This document shows positions 41,985 to 48,327 of a stretch of DNA of 52,661 nucleotides, piece after piece (positions within the stretch are counted from its first letter, which is position 1; the number at the start of each line of letters is the position of its first letter). Under the pieces are notes generated by a model. That model was given only the letters and a program-made list of their open reading frames with translations, was not told the DNA's origin and did no database searches. The stretch covers positions 1 to 52,661 of the IMG/VR virus record IMGVR_UViG_3300009537_000014; one strand, 5' to 3'. Source of the DNA: a virus. The translations under genes were made by a program, and so were the position numbers.

Positions 41985-42129
41985 ACAGTTTGCAGAGTGG
42001 GTTAGGTTAAACCCTGTGACTGTATATAGATTGGTTAAAGACAACAAGATACCATATACAAAAGTGGGTGGTCAGATACGTATCATTATGGATCTAGTGG
42101 AGGAGCAATGGCTAGCCCACTGGAGGTGA
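41965..42129 (+). CDS. excisionase-like HTH protein (54 aa)
   Basis: GTG at 41965 behind GGGGGAGGATTACA. LLTVKQFAEWVRLNPVTVYR, then KIPYTKVGGQIRI, is a textbook MerR/excisionase-type winged HTH (HTH_17): helix, turn, recognition helix and a K/R-x-x-G wing. With no integrase here, it is more likely a transcription or replication regulator than an excisionase. Confidence 0.8.
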   Translation: MELLTVKQFAEWVRLNPVTVYRLVKDNKIPYTKVGGQIRIIMDLVEEQWLAHWR

Positions 42130-42133
42130 AGAA

Positions 42134-42325
42134 ATGGTCCGCAATAAGTCTGTGGAAATGTATTACTGCGTCAACCCCACGCACCCTACAACATATGTCT
42201 TTGCTGGGAAGACTTGTCCGGTGTGTAACTGGAAGGGCGAGAAGGATAGGAGAGTAGATGGACATTCAGATAACGTTAACGTACAAAGGCGGAAGAAAAC
42301 ATCTGATGAGAGTGTATCGAGCTGA
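42134..42325 (+). CDS. zinc-ribbon protein (63 aa)
   Basis: ATG behind GGAGGTGAAGAA. YCVNPTHPTTYVFAGKTCPV then CNW gives a C/H...CPVC ribbon, followed by a basic, serine-rich disordered end. Small and probably nucleic-acid binding. It overlaps the next gene in another frame. Confidence 0.65.
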   Translation: MVRNKSVEMYYCVNPTHPTTYVFAGKTCPVCNWKGEKDRRVDGHSDNVNVQRRKKTSDESVSS

Positions 42326-42434
42326 CGAATGGGGTATGAGGAGGGCCTGCCGTTGGCTTGTGTGCATGTTCAGGAAAGTTCAGGCTCAAGAGGTTGTGGA
42401 TGCCGCTGAGAAGATCAAGGATGGTGAGGAATGA
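42258..42434 (+). CDS. small basic protein (58 aa)
   Basis: ATG at 42258 behind AGGATAGGAGAGTAG. It reads MDIQITLTYKGGRKHLMRVY ... EVVDAAEKIKDGEE, a two-strand plus helix protein. It overlaps the ribbon gene by 68 bases and ends in an ATGA overlap with the next. Supported by good ribosome site and coupling. Confidence 0.6.
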   Translation: MDIQITLTYKGGRKHLMRVYRADEWGMRRACRWLVCMFRKVQAQEVVDAAEKIKDGEE

Positions 42435-42592
42435 CAATACTAACTTGGATAGTTGGGACAGGTATCATAATAACTATAGGTATTCTTATTATGGGTGGCC
42501 TATATATACTTGGGTTAAGAGAGATTTATCAAAGTAAACGGAGTATCTTTAACAAGAAGACAAGAGACAAGATTGCGAGGAAGGTTAAATGA
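42431..42592 (+). CDS. single-pass membrane protein (53 aa)
   Basis: Starts in an ATGA overlap. Its N-terminal membrane helix (LTWIVGTGIIITIGILIMGG) is followed by a strongly basic tail (REIYQSKRSIFNKKTRDKIA). It is coupled by ATGA to the four-helix membrane protein downstream, so the two may act together in the host membrane. Confidence 0.65.
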   Translation: MTILTWIVGTGIIITIGILIMGGLYILGLREIYQSKRSIFNKKTRDKIARKVK

Positions 42593-43101
42593 ACAAAGAA
42601 GAGCTAGCCGTTGGGTTCATCATCGCGGGAGCCTGGATTGTGTTTTTAAAGGCTTGGTTATACTTAGCCTTTCCATTGGTTGCTTTCTTGTGGGCTCTAG
42701 GTGGTTCTGAGGACAAGAGTTACAGACGGTATGGTGTGCCGGGTGTATTAATAGGTTGTATACTACTAGCTGGAGGTTGGAATACCTGGCTACTGGCATC
42801 AGCCGTTGGGTTAATCGCAGTGCTCTCTATGGGTTACGGGATCCCAACATGGGATCAGAACAACGTTAACATAGATGAAGGTAGCTTCTTAGGTCGTATA
42901 TGTTACAAGCTGGTGGGTGGTAAACCTGCTTACTGGGATACGAATTCACAAGAGAAGGCAACAATGTTATGTCGTGGGTTCGTTGGAGCCCTGATAGCGT
43001 TGGCGTTGGTACCTCTAGCATGGGTCAGCCTCGGTGGTTGGATATTCGGGGCGATTACATGCGCCATCGGTTATCCGCTCGTGGTGAAGATCGTTGAGTG
43101 A
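42589..43101 (+). CDS. polytopic membrane protein (170 aa)
   Basis: ATG in an ATGA overlap with a basic membrane peptide. It has about four to five hydrophobic segments (VGFIIAGAWIVFLKAWLYLA; VPGVLIGCILLAGGW; LASAVGLIAVL; GFVGALIALALVPLAWVSLG), with a soluble loop holding GIPTWDQNNVNIDEGSFLGR. No transporter signature. It might alter the host membrane or exclude other phages. Confidence 0.7.
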   Translation: MNKEELAVGFIIAGAWIVFLKAWLYLAFPLVAFLWALGGSEDKSYRRYGVPGVLIGCILLAGGWNTWLLASAVGLIAVLSMGYGIPTWDQNNVNIDEGSFLGRICYKLVGGKPAYWDTNSQEKATMLCRGFVGALIALALVPLAWVSLGGWIFGAITCAIGYPLVVKIVE

Positions 43102-43291
43102 ACGCAATCGTAAGCTTATAGAAGGTGATGGGTGGATGAGTATCTTCATAAGTGGAGACCATGTCTACCAAGACGGTAGGAAGGTAGACTGTCTCAACTT
43201 TGAAGGTGTTCTCTATGATGTGGGTGACCGACCTAAGGATGTGGAGCTACATTTGAGGAAGAGAGGTAGGAAGGCTAGGTCATGGGACTAA
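43094..43291 (+). CDS. last rightward gene, small protein (65 aa)
   Basis: TTG start at 43094 overlapping the preceding gene by 8 bases, behind GTGAAGA; an ATG at 43136 is an alternative. A beta-rich protein (GWMSIFISGDHVYQDGRKVD) with a basic end. It is immediately followed by the convergent terminator. Confidence 0.55.
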   Translation: MSERNRKLIEGDGWMSIFISGDHVYQDGRKVDCLNFEGVLYDVGDRPKDVELHLRKRGRKARSWD

Positions 43292-43343
43292 AAAAGGGGG
43301 AGAACCTACCGGGAATCCCGGTAATTCCCCCCCCCTCCTCTTT
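43291..43343. terminator. bidirectional terminator between convergent blocks
   Basis: The core stem TACCGGG (43307-43313) / CCCGGTA (43317-43323) lies inside a GGGGGAGAA ... TTCCCCCC outer pairing. On the plus strand TCCTCTTTTCTTTT follows. On the minus strand six Ts follow the C-run. It separates the rightward early genes from the leftward accessory operon ending at 43363. Confidence 0.75.
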
Positions 43344-43362
43344 TCTTTTGAGTTAATAGAAC

Positions 43363-43563
43363 TTAGAGGCTCTTTAACTCTTGCTTCAACTTGGCGATCT
43401 TCTTCTTAATGATCGTTGCCTTTCGACAGCTCTCAGTAGGCCTAAGAACAAGCCTCTTTTTCTCTCTCCAGATAGGGACTTCTCTTCCCTTGTAGAGATT
43501 AGTGATCTGCCTCTTCGATAGATAGAGAACCCCGTCCTCTATTACCATGCGACCCATGTGCAT
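43363..43563 (-). CDS. small basic protein (66 aa), last of the leftward operon
   Basis: ATG at 43563 shares its A with the preceding TGA, behind GGGAGGTG; ATG at 43557 has better spacing and is an alternative start. It reads as a beta-hairpin (GVLYLSKRQITNLYKGREVP) then a lysine-rich helix (IIKKKIAKLKQELKSL). Probably DNA or RNA associated. Function unknown. Confidence 0.6.
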   Translation of the reverse strand: MHMGRMVIEDGVLYLSKRQITNLYKGREVPIWREKKRLVLRPTESCRKATIIKKKIAKLKQELKSL

Positions 43564-43820
43564 CACCTCCCTTGTTTAGATTTTTCTCTTGCAATACGTC
43601 TTAATTTATTTCTGGTTGTTCGCTCTCTCTGTCTGGCGTACTTACCAGACTTCTTATTACGAGCAAGCGTTTCATCTTCTTTGAACCTTTGCTCATTGGA
43701 GCACCTTCTTAACCTTATGAAGGAATATAAGTGTTGGAATGGCGAATGTAACCGCAAAGAAGTGAACTCCCGGTTCCACTCTTTCAACCAAACACATGTA
43801 TGAGTTGGATATTGCTCCAA
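43563..43820 (-). CDS. basic protein with unclear start
   Basis: The last 46 codons (CSNEQRFKEDETLARNKKSG, then KYARQRERTTRNKLRRIA) look strongly protein-like and end in a TGATG overlap with the next gene. But no ATG, GTG or TTG exists in this frame until a TTG at 43820, where the frame runs over the membrane gene 43693-43860. Explanations are an unusual start codon, a +1/-1 shift from the ATG at 43696, or an indel in the assembly. Confidence 0.35.
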   Translation of the reverse strand: MEQYPTHTCVWLKEWNREFTSLRLHSPFQHLYSFIRLRRCSNEQRFKEDETLARNKKSGKYARQRERTTRNKLRRIAREKSKQGR

Positions 43821-43860
43821 TGTACAACCAGACTATCGAGTACCACCATAGGAACTTCAT
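43693..43860 (-). CDS. two-helix membrane protein (55 aa)
   Basis: ATG at 43860 behind AAAGGAGGTAGAT, sharing its A with the preceding stop codon. Two hydrophobic segments (FLWWYSIVWLYIGAISNSYM and FFAVTFAIPTLIFLHK) separated by a short acidic loop, with a basic end (KVKKVLQ). The TGA overlaps an ATG (43696) of the next, less certain reading frame. Confidence 0.65.
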   Translation of the reverse strand: MKFLWWYSIVWLYIGAISNSYMCLVERVEPGVHFFAVTFAIPTLIFLHKVKKVLQ

Positions 43861-44093
43861 TATCTACCTCCTTTCAGGTATTGGATTTCCTCTTCTACTA
43901 CTCTTTTTAACGGGTCGATGAAGTATAATTCCCACTCAGCTTGTCTTTCCCAACGGTTCTTTTTTAGTACGAAGCCTTCGTTCGCAGACATGAAGCCGCA
44001 TTTATCGTATTCCTGCATACCAGGAACCGACTTGACTGTATCTGCTTGACGGTGGTCGTTTTTCAATCGAACATGGTCTCCAGCTTTAAACAA
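43860..44093 (-). CDS. SH3-like small protein with shared C-terminal tail (77 aa)
   Basis: TTG at 44093 with GGGAGG 8 bases upstream, overlapping the Ku-like gene end by 8 bases. FKAGDHVRLKNDHRQADTVK begins a KOW/SH3-like barrel with WELYFIDP closing it. The end DPLKRVVEEEIQYLKGGR is the shared tail. The same two-part layout appears in three more genes at 49-50.5 kb. Confidence 0.6.
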   Translation of the reverse strand: MFKAGDHVRLKNDHRQADTVKSVPGMQEYDKCGFMSANEGFVLKKNRWERQAEWELYFIDPLKRVVEEEIQYLKGGR

Positions 44094-44742
44094 GCTTGAT
44101 CCTCCCTGTTGCCTTGGGCTTGGGCATTGGTACGTCATCTGGCTTACCTTCTTGTAGGTGCTGAAAGGCTTTCTCTTCTTTAAATACACCGATCTCTAGC
44201 CCCCATTTACCATTGATCTCAACGGCTCTGACATAACCGTCACTGGCTACGAACCCTCTACTTGCAGGGCAGAACTCACCTCTTGCAACCTGCTTGGTCT
44301 GGCGTAGATAATCCCATAGCTTATACATCTGGGATTGGTTACGCTTGACCGCTCTCTGCCTGTCGATGTCCTTCTTCATCCCATCATCATCCGCATAGAC
44401 TTCATAATATGCAGAGATAATATAGTTATCCGTATAGTTGGCTTCAGGCTGGTAGCCTTCTATCGTGAACTGTTTGGTCTGACTCAGCTCGGATACCTCT
44501 TGATCTCCTGCGAAGAATGACAACTCATCCTTCCCATACTGCTGTCCTTGGTCATCTACCCACGCTTTCTGGGTAGACCCCTGACCCAACACCTTGCCTT
44601 GATACAGAGTCTTGTACTTGACCTCCGTACCAGTCGAAGTCTTGGCTACGATCTCTGGCTTCTTTGCCTTGGCGAGATTGTCATATCTGGCATTGAAACC
44701 AATGTCACTTCCGTTTGTTATGTTTAGCTTGTAGCTTGACAC
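44086..44742 (-). CDS. divergent Ku-like DNA end-binding protein (candidate)
   Basis: GTG at 44742 behind AAGGAGGAAAC gives 218 residues. Residues 38-190 follow the order of the bacterial Ku core: a TEVKYKTLY strand, WVDDQGQQYGKDEL (cf. Ku G-x-Y-V-x-L-x-DEDL), TKQFTIEGYQPEANYTDNYI then SAYYEVYADDDG (cf. I-x-F-V...IDPIYF...YYLxPD), and a MYKLWDYLRQTKQVARGEF helix-strand, then RGFVASDGYVRAVEINGKW and GLEIGVF. Ku rings thread onto DNA ends and recruit ligase. The same operon encodes a ligase. By-eye alignment only; the bridge region is short and no C-terminal SAP tail is present. Confidence 0.5.
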   Translation of the reverse strand: MSSYKLNITNGSDIGFNARYDNLAKAKKPEIVAKTSTGTEVKYKTLYQGKVLGQGSTQKAWVDDQGQQYGKDELSFFAGDQEVSELSQTKQFTIEGYQPEANYTDNYIISAYYEVYADDDGMKKDIDRQRAVKRNQSQMYKLWDYLRQTKQVARGEFCPASRGFVASDGYVRAVEINGKWGLEIGVFKEEKAFQHLQEGKPDDVPMPKPKATGRIKLV

Positions 44743-45103
44743 GTTTCCTCCTTGCTCTTCCGAATTGTTTCGGGTTGATCTCAAAGATATAGTGCCCACC
44801 ACGCCTTGATTGTTCCCAACAGAATATCCAGAAGAACGTCCTTTCGAGTTCTGCAATCTGTTCCTCGTGACCAGACCATCCTCCTGTACTGTAATACAAC
44901 TTCACCACAATTCTATCAAAGTCATCACAGTGAAGCGCATAATCGAAACCGAAGAAACTTCCCCATCGGTGGTTATCCTCAAGGATATTAAGAAGTCTCT
45001 TTAGATTCTTGAGCGACATGTGGAACTTGGGACCTCCGATACGCCACTTTCTTATCTCTCTGAGACATTCTGCTGTTGGATATCCATCACTTCTCTTTTT
45101 CAT
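44705..45103 (-). CDS. conserved-type hypothetical protein (132 aa)
   Basis: ATG behind GAAGGAGGAGAAG. The centre reads VVKLYYSTGGWSGHEEQIAE, then a W/F-rich helix and RRGGHYIFEI, a pattern I associate with small phage proteins of unknown function. The end is strongly basic (RARRKRVKLQAKHNKRK). It overlaps the Ku-like gene by 38 bases and follows the hairpin field, so it may belong to the same function. Confidence 0.65.
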   Translation of the reverse strand: MKKRSDGYPTAECLREIRKWRIGGPKFHMSLKNLKRLLNILEDNHRWGSFFGFDYALHCDDFDRIVVKLYYSTGGWSGHEEQIAELERTFFWIFCWEQSRRGGHYIFEINPKQFGRARRKRVKLQAKHNKRK

Positions 45104-45122
45104 GCTTCTCCTCCTTCGCTAC

Positions 45123-45308
45123 TGCATGCACCCTCTGGCCCACTCACTGGTCCACTCGTGCTTGCTTCTACGCAAGCACTCGCCACCCACATCAAGCGGT
45201 GTGGGTTGTCTGCTCGCATGGCACATCTCCATGCCATGCTCGCCCGTTCGCTCGCCAACGGGTGCACCGCATCCGCTCAGTCGTCCAAGCATGTCATGTG
45301 AGGACATG
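45123..45308 (-). ncRNA. field of consecutive hairpins, candidate structured RNA
   Basis: A 190-base GC-rich gap in the leftward operon made of five perfect or near-perfect stem-loops: GTGCTTGC/GCAAGCAC (45158-45179), ACCCACA/TGTGGGT (45185-45206), GCATGGCA/TGCCATGC (45216-45239), CGCCCGTT/AACGGGTG with one G-T (45241-45264) and CATGTC/GACATG (45290-45308). There is also a tandem 12-mer CTGGCCCACTCA/CTGGTCCACTCG (45135-45158) and the palindromes TGCATGCA and GGTGCACC. Loops are 6-8 bases. ORFs crossing it look like noise. It could be a regulatory RNA, RNA-processing region or DNA structure. The strand is assumed from the operon. Confidence 0.55.
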
Positions 45309-45313
45309 AGACA

Positions 45314-46822
45314 TTAATCCTCAAGGGTTACCATAATAGCCTCCAATAAGATCTGGTCAGCAGTCTCTTTAGCCAGGATGTTCATGTCTCCACAGATTTC
45401 AGTAACGAATGTCCCAGTTACTTCTGCTCCTACTCCTACGACCATTACTCTTACATCGTGACCATGCTTGATGATTCTGTCTTGTACCGCTTCTACTTCT
45501 CTCTTATGTACATCTCCATCAGTGAATACGATAACGATCCTCTTGCCATCTAGTTCTGGATCATTAACAAGCTCATCATGCACTACAGCAAACGCGCTTT
45601 CTAGATTGGTTCCTCCTGATGTCCTGAGATACTCCTTCTCCCAGTTCTCTTTGCTTAATGGATGATAGTTTCCAGTAAAGCCAGCGATAGACCAGTCTAC
45701 GCTTAGTCCTTCCAACTGTTCTAACTCTGCGAGGATCTTAACAAGCTCCTTGGCGCATCCACATACTGCACTTTTCCTGCTCTTACCATCCAGAAGAGCT
45801 GTGTCCATTGATCCTGAGCCATCTAACAAGAGCTTGATTCTGCTCTTCTTCTTACGGATTATTTGTTCTTCATGGAACAGCTCGTCTATATCACCTGTCA
45901 GATATGCTGGAAGATTATCCGTGTTGAGATCTTCTCCCATTGGGATGCGTCTGACCTCTTTGATATTGAGCATTGCTTTGAATCTCTCTCTGGTAAGCTC
46001 CTGCAGGGCTACCTCTCCCATCTCAGCGTTACCGACCGTTGTTCCCTCTCCTGGTTTGAGCCCAAACACTTGCTTTGCGTTTGGTTTAAGATCGCTTAGA
46101 TCTGTGGTACCGAGGGTCCCCTTGCCTCCACACACCTTACAGGAGGTGCCGTTGGTGTCTTTGCCTGTACCATTACAGGCTGGACAGGGGTGTGCATCCC
46201 CTCCCGTGGCAGACAAGGGGACTTTCGGCAACTTATCTAGGCCAAAGATCTTCATTAATTCTTCAATCTTATCTTTCAAGCCACCCCAGTTTTCCATCTC
46301 AATATCATCGATTGCCATCTCTACTTTGTGGTGGATGTTGTGCTTATCTGCGAACTCTTCTGCCTCCCTGTCCTTGATGTGACCTTCTCTTAACCCTTCA
46401 AGTTCATAGATTGTATTGACGAGCACCTTCTTGTGGAGAGGGACTTCCTCCATCTTAACTTTCTTTCGATGCTCTACATCATAGGCTACGCCACGCTTAT
46501 AGAACTCGTGGATATTGGGCAACAGTTGGAAGTTATGCCTATCGATTCTTACGTCTTCGATGGCATTCAGTACACCATGCGCTATCTGGTTATCTTGAGT
46601 AACCTCTTTGACAGGGATGCCTCCCGTATACCTTACATGCCCTGCTTCATGCATGAGATGTGACAGGCTGGCAAACGCATCCTTCTCTTCTACATTGCTG
46701 GGTAAGATAATGTGCTTGGTCTGCATGTCCACGCATGGGGTGACATCTGGTTTGAACTCAACCGTCACCCCTGTCGTTCTTCCAATCCACTTGGCTAGGA
46801 TCTCGTATGTTTTGGCATTCAC
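45314..46822 (-). CDS. metallopeptidase-VWA protein (CobT/MoxR-partner type)
   Basis: A 502-residue protein. The N-terminus holds a zincin helix HEAGH (58-62) with NAIEDVRID (87-94) supplying a further acidic ligand. A DnaJ-like four-cysteine zinc finger is at 213-233 (CPACNGTG, CKVCGGKG). The C-terminal VWA domain has a complete MIDAS: DGSGS (334-338), T405 in SGGTN and D435 in FTDGD. This is the architecture of VWA partners of MoxR-type AAA+ ATPases, sometimes annotated as CobT. It pairs with the ATPase at 47092. The complex would remodel or cleave an unknown target. Confidence 0.8.
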   Translation of the reverse strand: MNAKTYEILAKWIGRTTGVTVEFKPDVTPCVDMQTKHIILPSNVEEKDAFASLSHLMHEAGHVRYTGGIPVKEVTQDNQIAHGVLNAIEDVRIDRHNFQLLPNIHEFYKRGVAYDVEHRKKVKMEEVPLHKKVLVNTIYELEGLREGHIKDREAEEFADKHNIHHKVEMAIDDIEMENWGGLKDKIEELMKIFGLDKLPKVPLSATGGDAHPCPACNGTGKDTNGTSCKVCGGKGTLGTTDLSDLKPNAKQVFGLKPGEGTTVGNAEMGEVALQELTRERFKAMLNIKEVRRIPMGEDLNTDNLPAYLTGDIDELFHEEQIIRKKKSRIKLLLDGSGSMDTALLDGKSRKSAVCGCAKELVKILAELEQLEGLSVDWSIAGFTGNYHPLSKENWEKEYLRTSGGTNLESAFAVVHDELVNDPELDGKRIVIVFTDGDVHKREVEAVQDRIIKHGHDVRVMVVGVGAEVTGTFVTEICGDMNILAKETADQILLEAIMVTLED

Positions 46823-47079
46823 TTGCTACCATTCTCCTGCGGTTGGACTGCCCATTCATAATAGGTAATGCCCTTCCAAGGCTTACCGTTCTTGAACCCT
46901 TTGTGTACACTGATGTTCCCGCCTGGTGCAGGGATATCAATAGCCATCCTGGTCTTGCCCTCTTCGAGCCATGTTAAGAACTTGTCCCTCTCGATGTTGA
47001 TACGGAACACGTCCTTGTTCTTCTTGGTTGTGGTAAGGAATGCCCTCGGCATCCTCGGTCTTGCATATTGCTGACTCAT
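46819..47079 (-). CDS. small partner between AAA+ and VWA genes (86 aa)
   Basis: ATG behind AAGGGAGATAT. A basic N-terminus (ARPRMPRAFLTTTKKNKDVF) and a beta-rich body (MAIDIPAPGGNISVHKGF, GITYYEWAVQPQE). It overlaps the VWA start by 4 bases. Being placed between the ATPase and the VWA gene suggests a substrate adaptor or regulator. No family known to me. Confidence 0.65.
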   Translation of the reverse strand: MSQQYARPRMPRAFLTTTKKNKDVFRINIERDKFLTWLEEGKTRMAIDIPAPGGNISVHKGFKNGKPWKGITYYEWAVQPQENGSK

Positions 47080-47091
47080 ATATCTCCCTTT

Positions 47092-48327
47092 CTAAGTCAT
47101 TAACTCTTTCCAAATCGCCTGCGCAATCCTAAGGAAACTCTCCTTAGCTTTGGGTTGGGATACAGCTTCAAGGATACTAGACAAGCCATCCTCTAGGGCA
47201 TCTTTCAGTGGCAACCCTGCCACCCACAAGTCGATCACGTTGTTTAACTGCCTGATTGATATATCTATCGGTAACTGTACTCTGTCGATGGTCTCGATGA
47301 TGGAGAAATAATACTTGGAAAACTTCTCGCTATCATCCTCAGCTATCTCTGGGTACCTGGCTTTGATTGCTCTCTTGATCTGAGGCTTTGTGAACTCAGG
47401 ATAAGTGAGATAAGTACATCGTCCTAGGAAATTACTAGGCTTGACCACGCCACCGATATACTTGGCACTCTTTGGATTCTGAGCGAACCCGATCCTGCAA
47501 TCAATGTGTAGCTGATAGACCTTTCCATTTCCGTTGTTAGCGTCCTTGATATACAGCTCTCTATTCTGCAAGAGGGCATGGAAATCAAATGTGTTCGCAT
47601 TACTGACAGCATTGATCTCATCGAACAGGATGACAGACGGACATTGGGTTGCCTTTACGAACAACGCTTCTTGGAACACAACGCTTCCATTGATGATGGT
47701 CTTGTCACCATACAGTTTGGTCAACCTGAAGTCTTCATATCCAGAGAACAAGAAGAATGGAAGCTGATTCTTATACGCATAATACATATGGCTCCAAGTC
47801 TTCCCGGTCCCTTGCTTTCCTTGGGTTAGCGGATATTTGCCTATGTTGTATGCGACAGCCAGCCTCTTATCGATATCTCTTTCGATATAGTTATCGAACT
47901 CCTCCTTCTTTGGGATATACGTCTTCATGTCTTCTGGGATCTCAAACTGCTTGGAGGCTGAACTTTCATTGATGTTGGCTCTTGTAGTTTGAGACTCTTC
48001 TGATTTCTCGGTTGGTTTACCTCCCCCGACTGTGGCTCCGCTCAATGGATCTCCCATTTCTAGGAACCTCCCTCTTATTGTAGATTCATCGAGATCAATG
48101 TTATGTCTCTTCTTGACCTCTTCTTTGATCATCCAAGCTCTGACTTGCTTGGAATCTTTCTTGAGGAACTCTCTGATCTCTCTCAGTTCTTCGTTGCTTA
48201 CCGCACTCTTCATTACACCTCCTTGTTCGTTGAATATCTCATTGCATCTAAGACATAGTTCTCCGCTTCGAGTACAGGTGCTATATCCATCTCCATTGTA
48301 GTAAGGCTTACCTGCACAAATCGTCAT
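47092..48327 (-). CDS. MoxR-type AAA+ ATPase (CobS-like)
   Basis: A 411-residue protein from ATG 48327 (ATGA overlap with the ligase stop). An internal ATG at 48213 has a far better ribosome site (AAGGAGGTGTA) and would give 373 residues. The N-terminal 38 residues hold four cysteines (C4, C18, C25, C28). An HTH-like helical part follows (SKQVRAWMIKEEVKKRHNID). The AAA+ core has Walker A GKQGTGKT (170-177), Walker B VILFDEIN (232-239) and CRIGFAQNPKSAKYIGG as sensor and arginine-finger region. MoxR ATPases act with VWA partners, present two genes on. Confidence 0.85.
   Translation of the reverse strand: MTICAGKPYYNGDGYSTCTRSGELCLRCNEIFNEQGGVMKSAVSNEELREIREFLKKDSKQVRAWMIKEEVKKRHNIDLDESTIRGRFLEMGDPLSGATVGGGKPTEKSEESQTTRANINESSASKQFEIPEDMKTYIPKKEEFDNYIERDIDKRLAVAYNIGKYPLTQGKQGTGKTWSHMYYAYKNQLPFFLFSGYEDFRLTKLYGDKTIINGSVVFQEALFVKATQCPSVILFDEINAVSNANTFDFHALLQNRELYIKDANNGNGKVYQLHIDCRIGFAQNPKSAKYIGGVVKPSNFLGRCTYLTYPEFTKPQIKRAIKARYPEIAEDDSEKFSKYYFSIIETIDRVQLPIDISIRQLNNVIDLWVAGLPLKDALEDGLSSILEAVSQPKAKESFLRIAQAIWKELMT

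Noticed and set aside
41965-42129. Xis-like HTH as proof of lysogeny
   Set aside because: No integrase, attachment site or repressor is present. Small HTH proteins of this family also serve as ordinary regulators.
45119-45317. Overlapping ORFs on both strands across the hairpin field
   Set aside because: They lack ribosome sites, have unnatural composition and exist in several frames at once because the sequence is GC-rich and structured.
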